From NCBI RefSeq assembly GCF_002897035.1, contig NZ_BAUX01000004.1, forward strand, positions 186,001 through 250,000: a stretch of 64,000 nucleotides of DNA, in the 5' to 3' direction. The notes under the pieces are model-generated. The model did not search any database. It had not been told where the DNA came from and worked only from the letters and a program-made list of their open reading frames with translations. This document shows, piece after piece, positions 32,332 to 40,270 of this stretch. Position numbers and translations under genes: made by a program. This stretch comes from Methylopila sp. Yamaguchi (lineage in GTDB: Bacteria; Pseudomonadota; Alphaproteobacteria; Rhizobiales; Methylopilaceae). Position 1 is the stretch's first letter. Each line of letters starts with the position of its first letter.

Positions 32332-32625
32332 TCAGCCGGCGCCGTCATCGTTCGCGCTCGAGAGCTGATCGACCGGGATCGAGCGCTCGTCGCCGCCGAA
32401 GCCCCCGTGGGTCTGGACATAGTCCCGCAGCGCCGCGTTGATGCGGTCCTGCCAGCCGGCGCCGTCTTCCTGGAAGTGGAGCAGCACGTCCTGGTCCAGC
32501 CTGAGCGTGACCTGTTCGCGGGCGCCGGGAATCGCGACGGCTTTGGGCGCCGGCGGGGCCGCAGGGGTCTTCGGCTTGAACGCCGCCTCGGCGGCGTCTC
32601 GGGGGTCTGTCGGGCGGCGGGCCAT
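32332..32625 (-). CDS. BrnA-like antitoxin without visible BrnT
   Basis: The start at MARRPTDPRDAAE has GAGGAG upstream and gives 97 residues. After a Pro/Ala-rich head, the segment QVTLRLDQDVLLHFQEDG-x-GWQDRINAALRDYV matches the BrnA antitoxin family, a ribbon-helix-helix DNA-binding protein that neutralises the BrnT RNase. No BrnT-like gene lies on either side, so it is an orphan or a solitary regulator. It is the first chromosomal gene after the attachment site. Confidence 0.72.
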   Translation of the reverse strand: MARRPTDPRDAAEAAFKPKTPAAPPAPKAVAIPGAREQVTLRLDQDVLLHFQEDGAGWQDRINAALRDYVQTHGGFGGDERSIPVDQLSSANDDGAG

Positions 32626-32708
32626 GGCGGTCTCCTCGGACGGCGGAATCGCGCTCGGACGGCGCATCTCTGTCCTATGTGGCCGTCTTCGGCGGCGATT
32701 GCGAGCGC

Positions 32709-34550
32709 TCAGCCTGCGCTGCACGCCCCGCCGCCCAGTACGCAAAAGGTGGCGCAGTGCGGATGGTTGAGCGCGACGGGCCGGCTGGCCTCGCTCAGAG
32801 TCGCGCCGAGCTCGAAGCGCTCGTCATAGGCGAGGAGGGTGCAGGCGAGCACGGCGGGACGGTCCGCGCCCTTGCGCTTCACCACCATGCGGGATGAGGA
32901 GCACATCAGGCTCCGCGGATCGACGCCCAGCAGGCCCCAGCAGGCGGTCGTGATCTCGGGAACGTCGGCGCCGGCGTCCATTTCCGGAAACAGCGTCAGG
33001 GCGACAGGGTCGGCGGCGTCGATGGGGACGCCGTGCTCGTCGAACAGCCGGGCGAAGCCAGCCCGCACCACGCCTTCGGCCTCGCCGGAGAACAGGCGCC
33101 CGGCGACCGAGAGCGCAAACCCGTGATCGGCCAGCCATTTCATCCCGTCGAGCGTCGGCTGGAAGCTTCGCGGCCCCCGCTCGAGCTCGTGCAGGGCGGG
33201 ATCGTAGTGGTCGAGCGAGACCCGCAGGGTCAGCCGCCGGCCGTAGCGCTCCTTCAGAGCAAGCAGGGGCCCTTTCAGCCGCTGCATCGGCCGCATGGCG
33301 TTCGTCAGCACGAGCGCGCGATGACCGCGGGCGAGCGCGTCCTCGACCATCGCCATCAGGTCGGGGTTCATAAACGGTTCGCCGCCGGTAAAGCCGACTT
33401 CGGCGAGCTCGGGGTGGTCGCGCGCCGCCTCGTCGAGAAAGGCGCTGGCCTCCGCAGCCGTGAGATAGACCAGCCGGTCGTTGCGCGGCGTCGACTCGAT
33501 GTAGCAGTTCGCGCAGGCGAGATTGCAGCGCGTGCCGGTGTTCATCCAGAGCGTACGCAAGCTGGAAAGCTCGACCGTGGCGCGGGGCTCCCCGCGCGCG
33601 GTCGAGGCGCCGTCCTGAAATTTTTCGGGCGCGAGCCGAGGAGCCGCGGTCGAGACCGGCCACGCCGGCGCGTCGTCCGCGTCGCGGCGCCACACGAAGC
33701 CGCCCGGGTCGACCCTGCGGCCCGTCCGCCTGGCCTCTGAAGGAGGCAGAGCGTCGCAGCTCGGCCAAAGGCCGCTTCCGAGCGCCGCGGCGTAGCCTTC
33801 GGGCAGCCCGGCGGCGCGCATCTTGGCCGCCGCGACGGCCCAGCCGTACTCCAGCCGCCGGTGTTCGATGACGACGCTTCGCGGTTCGGCGCCGGGCGTC
33901 AGCAGGCTGAACCAGACCTCCGCGCAGCCGTCGTTCGCCGGCATCCCGACCGCGCCGGGGTTGTGCCAGAGCCGGCCTTCGATCACTTGGCTGAAGGGCA
34001 GGCCGGAGTGGCCCGCGACGATCCCGTCGACGCCGGACGCCTCGAGATCCAGCGCTTTCACCCGGGCCGGCGTCGAGGGGAAGACGAAGCGCGCGATGTG
34101 GTCGAGCGATCCGTGGATTACGGCGAGGGTGAGCCCGCCGACCTGGACGTCGAGCCGGCGGGGCAGGGCGGCCATCCACGCGCGGTCGTCCGGCCCGAGT
34201 TCGCGCGAGGCATGGGCGAACCAGGCTGCGGAGAGCCGGTCGCAGGCGCTGCCCGGCGCGAAGCCGCAGCCGCAGTCCTCCTCGCCCGCCGCCAGCTGCT
34301 CCTCGCAGTTGCCCATGACGACGTGGATCCCTGCGCCGCGGACGAGATCCACGCAGGCCTTCGCGTCCGCGCCATAGGCCACGACGTCGCCGGTGCAGAC
34401 CACGCGATGCGGCGGCACGCCCAGGCGCGCCGCTTCGGACAGCGCGGCGGCGGTCGCCTCGAGGTTCGAATAAGGGCCGCCGAACAGAAACAGGGGCCCG
34501 TCCGACGTCGTATCGGGGGAGATCGTCATGTCCTGAGATACGAAAGCCAT
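32709..34550 (-). CDS. metallophosphoesterase-radical SAM fusion protein
   Basis: From the ATG at 34550 (ATG 34529 is also possible) the protein has 613 residues. Residues 20-235 follow a calcineurin-like phosphoesterase, with CTGDVVAYG, GNCEE, VIHG and AGHS; yet the first metal motif DxHGN is GGPYSN and GNHD/E has Cys, as in a diverged subfamily. Residues 335-560 are a radical SAM domain with CxxxCxxC at Cys342, 346 and 349 (RCNLACANCY), and GFTGGEPF as the GGE motif. The end carries Cys599, 603 and 610 around GGG, perhaps an auxiliary cluster. It is divergent from a PhnD/E/C-like operon and two rSAM-associated transferases. Substrate unknown. Confidence 0.8.
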   Translation of the reverse strand: MAFVSQDMTISPDTTSDGPLFLFGGPYSNLEATAAALSEAARLGVPPHRVVCTGDVVAYGADAKACVDLVRGAGIHVVMGNCEEQLAAGEEDCGCGFAPGSACDRLSAAWFAHASRELGPDDRAWMAALPRRLDVQVGGLTLAVIHGSLDHIARFVFPSTPARVKALDLEASGVDGIVAGHSGLPFSQVIEGRLWHNPGAVGMPANDGCAEVWFSLLTPGAEPRSVVIEHRRLEYGWAVAAAKMRAAGLPEGYAAALGSGLWPSCDALPPSEARRTGRRVDPGGFVWRRDADDAPAWPVSTAAPRLAPEKFQDGASTARGEPRATVELSSLRTLWMNTGTRCNLACANCYIESTPRNDRLVYLTAAEASAFLDEAARDHPELAEVGFTGGEPFMNPDLMAMVEDALARGHRALVLTNAMRPMQRLKGPLLALKERYGRRLTLRVSLDHYDPALHELERGPRSFQPTLDGMKWLADHGFALSVAGRLFSGEAEGVVRAGFARLFDEHGVPIDAADPVALTLFPEMDAGADVPEITTACWGLLGVDPRSLMCSSSRMVVKRKGADRPAVLACTLLAYDERFELGATLSEASRPVALNHPHCATFCVLGGGACSAG

Positions 34551-34605
34551 GGGAGGGATGCTACACGTGTCCGATCGATTTGCCCGCAACCTGAGGGAGC
34601 CGCTC

Positions 34606-35472
34606 GTGCGCGCTGCAGTTCGACGCCTCGCGGTCGCGGCGCTCCTTCTCGCCGCGAGCGCGGCTCCGGCCGGCGCGGAACCCCTGCGCTTCGCTGTCGG
34701 CCCGTTCCAGCCGACCCCCGGAGACACGCGAAAGGCTTACGAGCCGTTCTTCGCCTATCTCGCGAAGACGCTCGGGGTGGACTACGAGCTGGTCGTCACC
34801 ACGGATTGGGCTGGCATTGCGACCGCGCTCGCGACCGGGCAGGCTGACGTCGCCTGGATGGGCCCCTGGGGCTACGTCCTCGCCAACCGCGAAGGCGACG
34901 CCCAAGCGATCGCGACGGTGAAGTACGACGGCAAGCCGACCTACCACGCCATCGTCGTCGGTCGTCCGGACCTTCAGATCGAGACTTGGCCGGACGACGC
35001 GAAGGGCCTCAGCATCTCTTTCGCCGACGTCGGCTCCACCTCCGGCTGGTTGATCCCGACCTGGTGGCTCAAGACGAAGGGGATCGACCCCAAGACCTTC
35101 TTCAAATACCGCGACGGCGCCTCTCATCCGGCGAACGAAATCGCGGTCGCGAACGGACAGGTCGACCTCGCCACCGACTACGACCGAAACCTGCGCGCGA
35201 TGCAGGAGCGTGGGCTGCTCAAGCCTGATCAGGTAAAGGTGGTCTGGACCTCGGAACCGCTGCCGAACGATCCGCTGGTGGTCCGCAAGAGCTTCGACCC
35301 AGCCCGCGTCGAGACGCTGCGCAAGGCTGTCACCGCCATCGACGAGGAACAGGCGAAGGCGGTGATGCCGCCCCATTACACCGGCTGGGTCGCCGCCGGG
35401 CACGCCGATTACAAGCTGATCGAAGACGCCGGCGTCGCCGTCGGCAAGCTGAAGCCGCGAGGGCCTGAGTGA
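34606..35472 (+). CDS. phnD: PhnD-like phosphonate-family ABC substrate-binding protein
   Basis: I start at GTG 34606 because GGAG lies seven bases upstream and the signal peptide then begins properly (VRAAVRRLAVAALLLAASAAPAGAEP as two parts, cleavage after AGA). Mature part LRFAVGPFQPTPGDTRKAY ... VDYELVVTTDWAGIATALATGQADVAWMGP, split here, follows PhnD of TRAP-like phosphonate, phosphite or hypophosphite importers. Ligand residues Tyr/Ser/Thr near STSGWLIP are in place. 288 residues. It is the first gene of a rightward operon, and whether the ligand is a phosphonate, phosphite or arsenic/selenium oxyanion cannot be told. Confidence 0.85.
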   Translation: MRAAVRRLAVAALLLAASAAPAGAEPLRFAVGPFQPTPGDTRKAYEPFFAYLAKTLGVDYELVVTTDWAGIATALATGQADVAWMGPWGYVLANREGDAQAIATVKYDGKPTYHAIVVGRPDLQIETWPDDAKGLSISFADVGSTSGWLIPTWWLKTKGIDPKTFFKYRDGASHPANEIAVANGQVDLATDYDRNLRAMQERGLLKPDQVKVVWTSEPLPNDPLVVRKSFDPARVETLRKAVTAIDEEQAKAVMPPHYTGWVAAGHADYKLIEDAGVAVGKLKPRGPE

Positions 35473-35475
35473 GCC

Positions 35476-36246
35476 GTGCCGTCTGACCGGGGTCGGGCGC
35501 TGGGCCGTCTCCTCGCGGCGGCGCTTGCAATCGCGGCGCTCGCGCTGATGTGGCGGGTCGCCGAGGTCGACCTCTCGCGCCTCTGGCAGGGGCTGCCTCG
35601 GCTCGCCGCCTGGGGCGCCCGGGCCTGGCCGCCCAACTTCGAGGATGGGGCAACCCTTCTACGCCGGGCCGGCGAGACGCTCGCCATGGCGACGCTCGGC
35701 ACGCTTCTCGGCGCGCTTGTCGCCGCGCCGCTCTGCCTGCTCGCCGCCCGCACCACGGCGCCGGGCGCTATCGTCTACGCGCCGGCGCGAGCGCTGCTGA
35801 ACATGCTGCGGGGGGTCGACAGTTTCGTCTTCGCCCTCCTGTTCGTGGCGGCCGTCGGTCTGGGGCCGTTCGCGGGTCTGCTGGGCATCGCCATGCATTC
35901 CGCGGGCTCGATCGCGAAGCTTTGGTCGGAGACGATCGAGCAAGCGGCCCCCGGCCCGGTCGAGGCGGCGACGCTCACCGGGGCCTCGCGCCTTAAGGTC
36001 GCGCTGCACGCGCTCCTGCCGGACGTGGCGCCGGGGCTCACCTCCACCGCGCTCTACATCCTGGAGTTCAACGTTCGGGCCTCGACCGTGCTCGGCGTCG
36101 TCGGCGCCGGCGGTTTGGGACAGGAGTTGAAGAACGCCGTGGACCTGCTCGATTCGCCCCGCGTGTTCGCGATCATCCTTGTCATCCTCGTCATGGTGAC
36201 GGCGATCGACGCCTTCAGCGCTTTGGCCCGCCGGAGGCTGGCGTGA
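35476..36246 (+). CDS. phnE: PhnE-like ABC transporter permease
   Basis: GTG start three bases after the PhnD stop. 256 residues with about six membrane segments. The cytoplasmic loop EAATLTGASRLKVALHALLPDVAPGL, in two parts, is the EAA motif that contacts the ATPase, and the end GVVGAGGLGQEL is characteristic of PhnE. It forms the inner-membrane channel for the solute delivered by PhnD. Overlaps the ATPase gene by four bases. Confidence 0.87.
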   Translation: MPSDRGRALGRLLAAALAIAALALMWRVAEVDLSRLWQGLPRLAAWGARAWPPNFEDGATLLRRAGETLAMATLGTLLGALVAAPLCLLAARTTAPGAIVYAPARALLNMLRGVDSFVFALLFVAAVGLGPFAGLLGIAMHSAGSIAKLWSETIEQAAPGPVEAATLTGASRLKVALHALLPDVAPGLTSTALYILEFNVRASTVLGVVGAGGLGQELKNAVDLLDSPRVFAIILVILVMVTAIDAFSALARRRLA

Positions 36247-36929
36247 CCGGCGGCGTCGTCGTGCGCCGGCTCTCGAAGGTCTACGACGGCCGCGCGGCGC
36301 TGCGGAACGCCTCGCTCACCGCGCCGCGCGGAAGCTTCGTCGCGCTTCTTGGGCCGAGCGGCGCGGGCAAGACCACGCTGTTGCGCTGCCTCGCGCGTTT
36401 GGTCGCGCCCGACGCCGGCGAAGCCTACGTCGATGGCCGCCCGATGCACGCGCTGTCGGGCCGGGCCTTGAGGGAGGCGCGGGCGCGCATCGGCTTCGTA
36501 TTCCAGGATTTCAACCTCGTTCGGCGCCGCTCGGCTTTGGACAACGCGCTCGGCGGCGTGCTTGCGAGCACGCCGCTGTGGCGCGTCGCGCTTGGCCGTC
36601 CGCGGCCCGCCGACGCCCGCTCCGCTATGGCGGCGCTCGACCGGGTCGGGCTTGGCGACCGGGCCGGGGCCCGAGCGGACGAACTGTCCGGCGGACAGCG
36701 GCAGAGGGTGGCGATCGCGCGCGCGCTGGTGCAGGACACCGCCGTGCTGCTCGCGGACGAGCCGGTGGCGAGTCTCGATCCCGACTCCGCCGCGGGGGTG
36801 CTCGCGCTGCTGAAGGACCTCACGCGGGAACGCGGACTCACGGTCCTCTGCAGCCTGCATCAGCATCATCTCGCGCACGCCTACGCCGACGAGATCGTCA
36901 GGCTCGCGCCGCCCGAGGGCGAGCCGTGA
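36243..36929 (+). CDS. phnC: PhnC-like ABC transporter ATPase
   Basis: GTG start overlapping the permease stop. 228 residues with Walker A GPSGAGKTT, Q-loop VFQDFNL, signature LSGGQRQRV, Walker B VLLADEP with SLDP, and switch His in CSLHQHH. The FQDFNLVRRRSALDNAL stretch is typical of PhnC. It powers import with the preceding genes. The stop overlaps the GTG of the transferase gene, tying transporter and transferases into one transcript. Confidence 0.88.
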   Translation: MTGGVVVRRLSKVYDGRAALRNASLTAPRGSFVALLGPSGAGKTTLLRCLARLVAPDAGEAYVDGRPMHALSGRALREARARIGFVFQDFNLVRRRSALDNALGGVLASTPLWRVALGRPRPADARSAMAALDRVGLGDRAGARADELSGGQRQRVAIARALVQDTAVLLADEPVASLDPDSAAGVLALLKDLTRERGLTVLCSLHQHHLAHAYADEIVRLAPPEGEP

Positions 36930-37600
36930 GGCTTTCGGTGGTCATCCCGGCCTTGAACGCCGAGGGCGAACTGCCGGCCACGCTCGCGAGCCTGGAGGAG
37001 GGGGGGCATGCGATCGCCGAGGTCGTCGTCAGCGACGGCGGCTCGTCGGACCGCACGCGCGAGGTGGCGGAGGCGTTCGGCTGTCGGGTGAGCGTCGGGT
37101 CGCGGGGCCGCGGGGCGCAGCTTCGGCGGGGCGCCGGGCTCGCGACCGGCGACTGGCTGCTGTTCCTCCACGCCGACACACATCTGGAAGCCGGCTGGAG
37201 CGCGGCCGCCGCGCGCTTCGCGATCCACGCTGGCGACAATGGGGCCGCAGCGTTCGCCTTCGCTTTGGACGATGACGCGCCTGCCGCGAGGAGGCTGGAG
37301 AGTGCGGTGCGCTGGCGCGTTCGGCTGCTCGCCTTGCCCTACGGCGATCAGGGGCTGCTGATCTCGCGCGCCTTCTACGATCGCCTCGGCGGCTACGCCG
37401 ATTTCCCCCTGATGGAGGACGTCGACCTCGCTCGCCGCATCGGCCGGCGGCAGCTGACTATCCTGCCCGTCCGCGCGGTGACGAGCGCCGCGCGCTACCG
37501 CCGGGACGGCTATCTCCGTCGCATGGCGCGGAACGCCCTCTGTCTCGCGCTCTATCTCGGCGGGGCGTCGCCTGCGCGGATCGCGAGGCTCTATGGCTGA
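36926..37600 (+). CDS. GT2-type transferase 2, rSAM/selenodomain-associated (TIGR04283)
   Basis: GTG start in GTGA with the PhnC stop. 224 residues: LSVVIPALNAEGELPATL and VVVSDGGSSDRT form the nucleotide-sugar site of a family 2 glycosyltransferase, LFLHADTHL contains the DxD-like metal site, and FPLMEDVDLARRIG the acceptor/base motif. The sequence style is that of the TIGR04283 family, later called arsenosugar biosynthesis glycosyltransferase. Together with TIGR04282 and a radical SAM protein it forms a known co-occurring set. Confidence 0.85.
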   Translation: MRLSVVIPALNAEGELPATLASLEEGGHAIAEVVVSDGGSSDRTREVAEAFGCRVSVGSRGRGAQLRRGAGLATGDWLLFLHADTHLEAGWSAAAARFAIHAGDNGAAAFAFALDDDAPAARRLESAVRWRVRLLALPYGDQGLLISRAFYDRLGGYADFPLMEDVDLARRIGRRQLTILPVRAVTSAARYRRDGYLRRMARNALCLALYLGGASPARIARLYG

Positions 37601-38192
37601 GCCTCGGGCGCGTCCGACGCTGTTCGTGATGGTGAAGGCGCCGGTGGCGGGCCGCGTGAAGACCCGGCTTGCGCGCACCATCGGCGCGCCGGAAGCCGTA
37701 CGCTTCTACCGCACGGCGACGGCGGCGCTGCTGCGGCGGGTCGGCCGGGACCCGCGCTGGCGCACGGTTCTGGCGGTCGCGCCGGACGTGGCGGCGGCGA
37801 CCTGGTTCTGGCCCGCGGACATCGCGCGCGTCGGGCAGGGGTCGGGCGACCTCGGCGCCCGGATGCAGCGGTTGCTCGATCTCAACCGCGGCGCCCCGAC
37901 GGTCATCGTCGGATCGGACATCCCCGGCGTGCGGCGCCGCCATGTCGCGCAGGCGTTCCGCGCGCTGGGGACGCACGAGATCGTGTTCGGTCCTGCGGAC
38001 GACGGCGGCTACTGGCTGGTTGGGGCGCGCGGGCGACCGCGAGTCCCGAAGCTGTTTGGAAACGTCCGGTGGTCGACGGAGCACGCGCTCGCCGATACGC
38101 GGGCGAACGCAGGGGCTTCCGTGGGATTTCTGGGACGGCTGTCGGACGTAGACGACGAGACCAACTGGCGGGCGTGGCGCCGGGGCGAATAA
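37593..38192 (+). CDS. CofC-like transferase 1, rSAM/selenodomain-associated (TIGR04282)
   Basis: 199 residues; overlaps the TIGR04283 gene by eight bases. FVMVKAPVAGRVKTRLA is the nucleotide-binding start of this CofC/GlmU-like nucleotidyltransferase family, VIVGSDIPG the central Asp motif, and FGPADDGGYWLVG the substrate loop. It likely transfers a nucleotidyl or sugar group in the pathway of the adjacent radical SAM protein. Last gene of the operon. Confidence 0.86.
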   Translation: MAEPRARPTLFVMVKAPVAGRVKTRLARTIGAPEAVRFYRTATAALLRRVGRDPRWRTVLAVAPDVAAATWFWPADIARVGQGSGDLGARMQRLLDLNRGAPTVIVGSDIPGVRRRHVAQAFRALGTHEIVFGPADDGGYWLVGARGRPRVPKLFGNVRWSTEHALADTRANAGASVGFLGRLSDVDDETNWRAWRRGE

Positions 38193-38312
38193 CCCAGCCA
38201 GCCTTCGGGATGCGCGTCATTGCACGTTCGGAAGAAGGTGTTTGCGCCCTCGCTGGTTCGCCGGGCGGCGCGATGGCTTTATCCTCGGGCGCATCGATCA
38301 CAGGAGCTCCCG

Positions 38313-38705
38313 ATGAACGCTCTCACCGCCTGGCGCCCGCAAGTCCTCAGCGTCCTGCGCATCATGTCCGCGCTGCTGTTCCTTCAGCATGGGACGGTCA
38401 AGCTGCTGGGCTTCCCCACGCCCTATCCTAACCCACTGTCGATGGTGAGCCTGACGGCTGGCATCCTCGAACTCGTCGGCGGCGTGCTGCTGGCGATCGG
38501 ACTCTTCACGCGGCCGGTGGCGTTCATTCTCTCGGGCCAGATGGCCGTCGCCTACTTCCTCGCGCACGCGCCGCAGAGCTTCTATCCGATCGTCAACAAG
38601 GGCGAGCTGGCGATCATGTTCTGCTTCGTCTTCCTCTACATCGTCTTCGCCGGTCCCGGCCCCTGGAGCGTCGACGCCAAGCGCTCGAAGTCGTCGTTGG
38701 TCTGA
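38313..38705 (+). CDS. DoxX family membrane protein
   Basis: 130 residues starting behind CAGGAGC. Four membrane helices, with the DoxX landmarks R-x-MSALLFLQHGTVKLLGFP, GILELVGGVLLAIGLFTRP and the FLAHAPQSFYPIVNKGE loop. DoxX-like proteins are inner-membrane redox or quinone-linked proteins, mostly of unknown role. It converges with panC nine bases away. Confidence 0.88.
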   Translation: MNALTAWRPQVLSVLRIMSALLFLQHGTVKLLGFPTPYPNPLSMVSLTAGILELVGGVLLAIGLFTRPVAFILSGQMAVAYFLAHAPQSFYPIVNKGELAIMFCFVFLYIVFAGPGPWSVDAKRSKSSLV

Positions 38706-38714
38706 AACTTCGCC

Positions 38715-39569
38715 TCACTCGGCGGCGGCGACCGCGATGTTGTCGATCAGCCGGACGCCGCCGATCCGCGCCGCGGCCAGCAGCCGCCGCGGTTTGCCGG
38801 GCCGCGTCGAGGCCGAGAGCGTCTCGGCATCGCGGAGCTCGACATAGTCGATCGTGAAGCCGGCGGCTTCGATCGCCCGGCGGGCGGAGAGGAGGGCGGC
38901 GTCCGCCGGCGCGCCGTCCTCGATCGCCTCCCCCGCCGCGGCGAGGGCTGCGGACAGCGCGGTCGCCCGCCTGCGATCATCCTTGTTGAGGTAAAGGTTG
39001 CGGGAGGACATCGCGAGGCCGTCGGGCTCCCGCATGGTCGCGCCCGCCACGATTTCGGTCGGCAAAGCGAGATCGCGGGTTAACGTCCGGATGACGGCGA
39101 GTTGCTGAAAGTCCTTCTCGCCGAAGATCGCCACGTCCGGCGCGCACTGGATCAGGAGTTTCGTCACGACGGTCGCGACGCCCGCGAAGAAGTGCGGCCG
39201 CGCATCGCTCTCGAGGCCCGCGGACGGCCCGCCGACCGTCACCACTGTGGCCTCGCCTTCCGGATACATCTCGGCCGCCTCCGGCGCGAAGACGAGGTCC
39301 ACGCCCGCCTCGGCGAGCTTTTCGAGGTCGCCGTCGAAATCGCGGGGATAGGTGGCGAGGTCCTCGGTGGGGGCGAACTGCTTGGGGTTCACGAAGATCG
39401 ACGTCACCACGCGCTCGGCGCGGGCCTGGCCGATCCGCACGAGCGAGATGTGGCCGGCGTGCAGCGCGCCCATGGTCGGAACCAGCGCGATCCGTTCGCC
39501 CGCCTGCCGCCAGGGCTTCAGATGGGCGCGCAGTTCGGCGACGGTGGTGACGACGGCGGGTCTGGACAT
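38715..39569 (-). CDS. panC: pantothenate synthetase
   Basis: 284 residues from MSRPAVVTTVAELR. It joins pantoate and beta-alanine with ATP to give pantothenate, the vitamin B5 step toward coenzyme A, in the cytosol. Motifs: PTMGALHAGHISLV with the HxGH nucleotide motif, FVNPKQF, HFFAGVATVVTKLL (pantoate site), FGEKDFQQL, and MSSRN as the KMSKS-like loop. Stands as a single gene; panB is not in the window. Confidence 0.96.
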   Translation of the reverse strand: MSRPAVVTTVAELRAHLKPWRQAGERIALVPTMGALHAGHISLVRIGQARAERVVTSIFVNPKQFAPTEDLATYPRDFDGDLEKLAEAGVDLVFAPEAAEMYPEGEATVVTVGGPSAGLESDARPHFFAGVATVVTKLLIQCAPDVAIFGEKDFQQLAVIRTLTRDLALPTEIVAGATMREPDGLAMSSRNLYLNKDDRRRATALSAALAAAGEAIEDGAPADAALLSARRAIEAAGFTIDYVELRDAETLSASTRPGKPRRLLAAARIGGVRLIDNIAVAAAE

Positions 39570-39736
39570 CGGGCTCCTCACGGGCTTCTCCGGGTCTCGG
39601 GCCCGGTTCGCGGGGAGCGGGTTAGCAGGATGCGGCGCGGCGCGCCACGGCGCCTGCGCGATGGCGGGGCGCGGCCCGGTCATGCTTTGGTGGCGCCGGG
39701 CGACGCGTGCGCCGCAGCTATGGAAGTCGTGAGTCG

Positions 39737-40261
39737 ATGATCTGGGTTCTTGTGGGAGCGATGGCGCTCGCCGCGCTCGTGGCGCTCGGCCGCCTGTTCG
39801 TGGCGGCCGACGTGCAGCGCCTTCGGAAGACGCTGCGGTTTCTCGCCGGCGCCGCCTGGGCGATCGGCTTCGCCATGACGCTGTCCGGCAAGCCCGTGCT
39901 CGGCATGACGCTGCTCGGTCTCGGCGCCGTCGGGCTCGGGGCCGTCGCCTTGCCCGGAGCCCGGCGCCGCTCAGCCGCGTCCGAAGGTGATCGTCACCGC
40001 GGGGCGGCCGGCGGGAGTGAGGGCGCGGAGCGCGACGCGGACGGGCGGCGCGGCCGGGGAGGGTTCCGTCGGTCGGGCGTAATGACGGAACAGGAGGCGT
40101 ATCAGATCCTTGGCCTGCAGCCGGGGGCGCGGCCGGAAGAAATCGTCCGTGCGCATCGGACGCTGATGAAGAAAATCCATCCCGACCAGGGGGGGACGAC
40201 GGAGCTCGCCGCCCGCGTCAACGCCGCGAAGGATATGCTGATGGGGCCGCGACATCGCTGA
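39737..40261 (+). CDS. membrane-anchored DnaJ-domain protein
   Basis: 174 residues. An N-terminal membrane helix (about 2-20) and a second hydrophobic segment (about 42-75) precede a Gly/Arg-rich linker and a C-terminal J domain (MTEQEAYQILGLQPG, then RAHRTLMKKIHPDQGG with HPD). The J domain stimulates Hsp70/DnaK ATPase at the membrane, the layout of TIM14/DjlA-like proteins in alphaproteobacteria. Convergent with the carboxypeptidase gene. Confidence 0.85.
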   Translation: MIWVLVGAMALAALVALGRLFVAADVQRLRKTLRFLAGAAWAIGFAMTLSGKPVLGMTLLGLGAVGLGAVALPGARRRSAASEGDRHRGAAGGSEGAERDADGRRGRGGFRRSGVMTEQEAYQILGLQPGARPEEIVRAHRTLMKKIHPDQGGTTELAARVNAAKDMLMGPRHR

Positions 40262-40270
40262 CCTCCCCGC

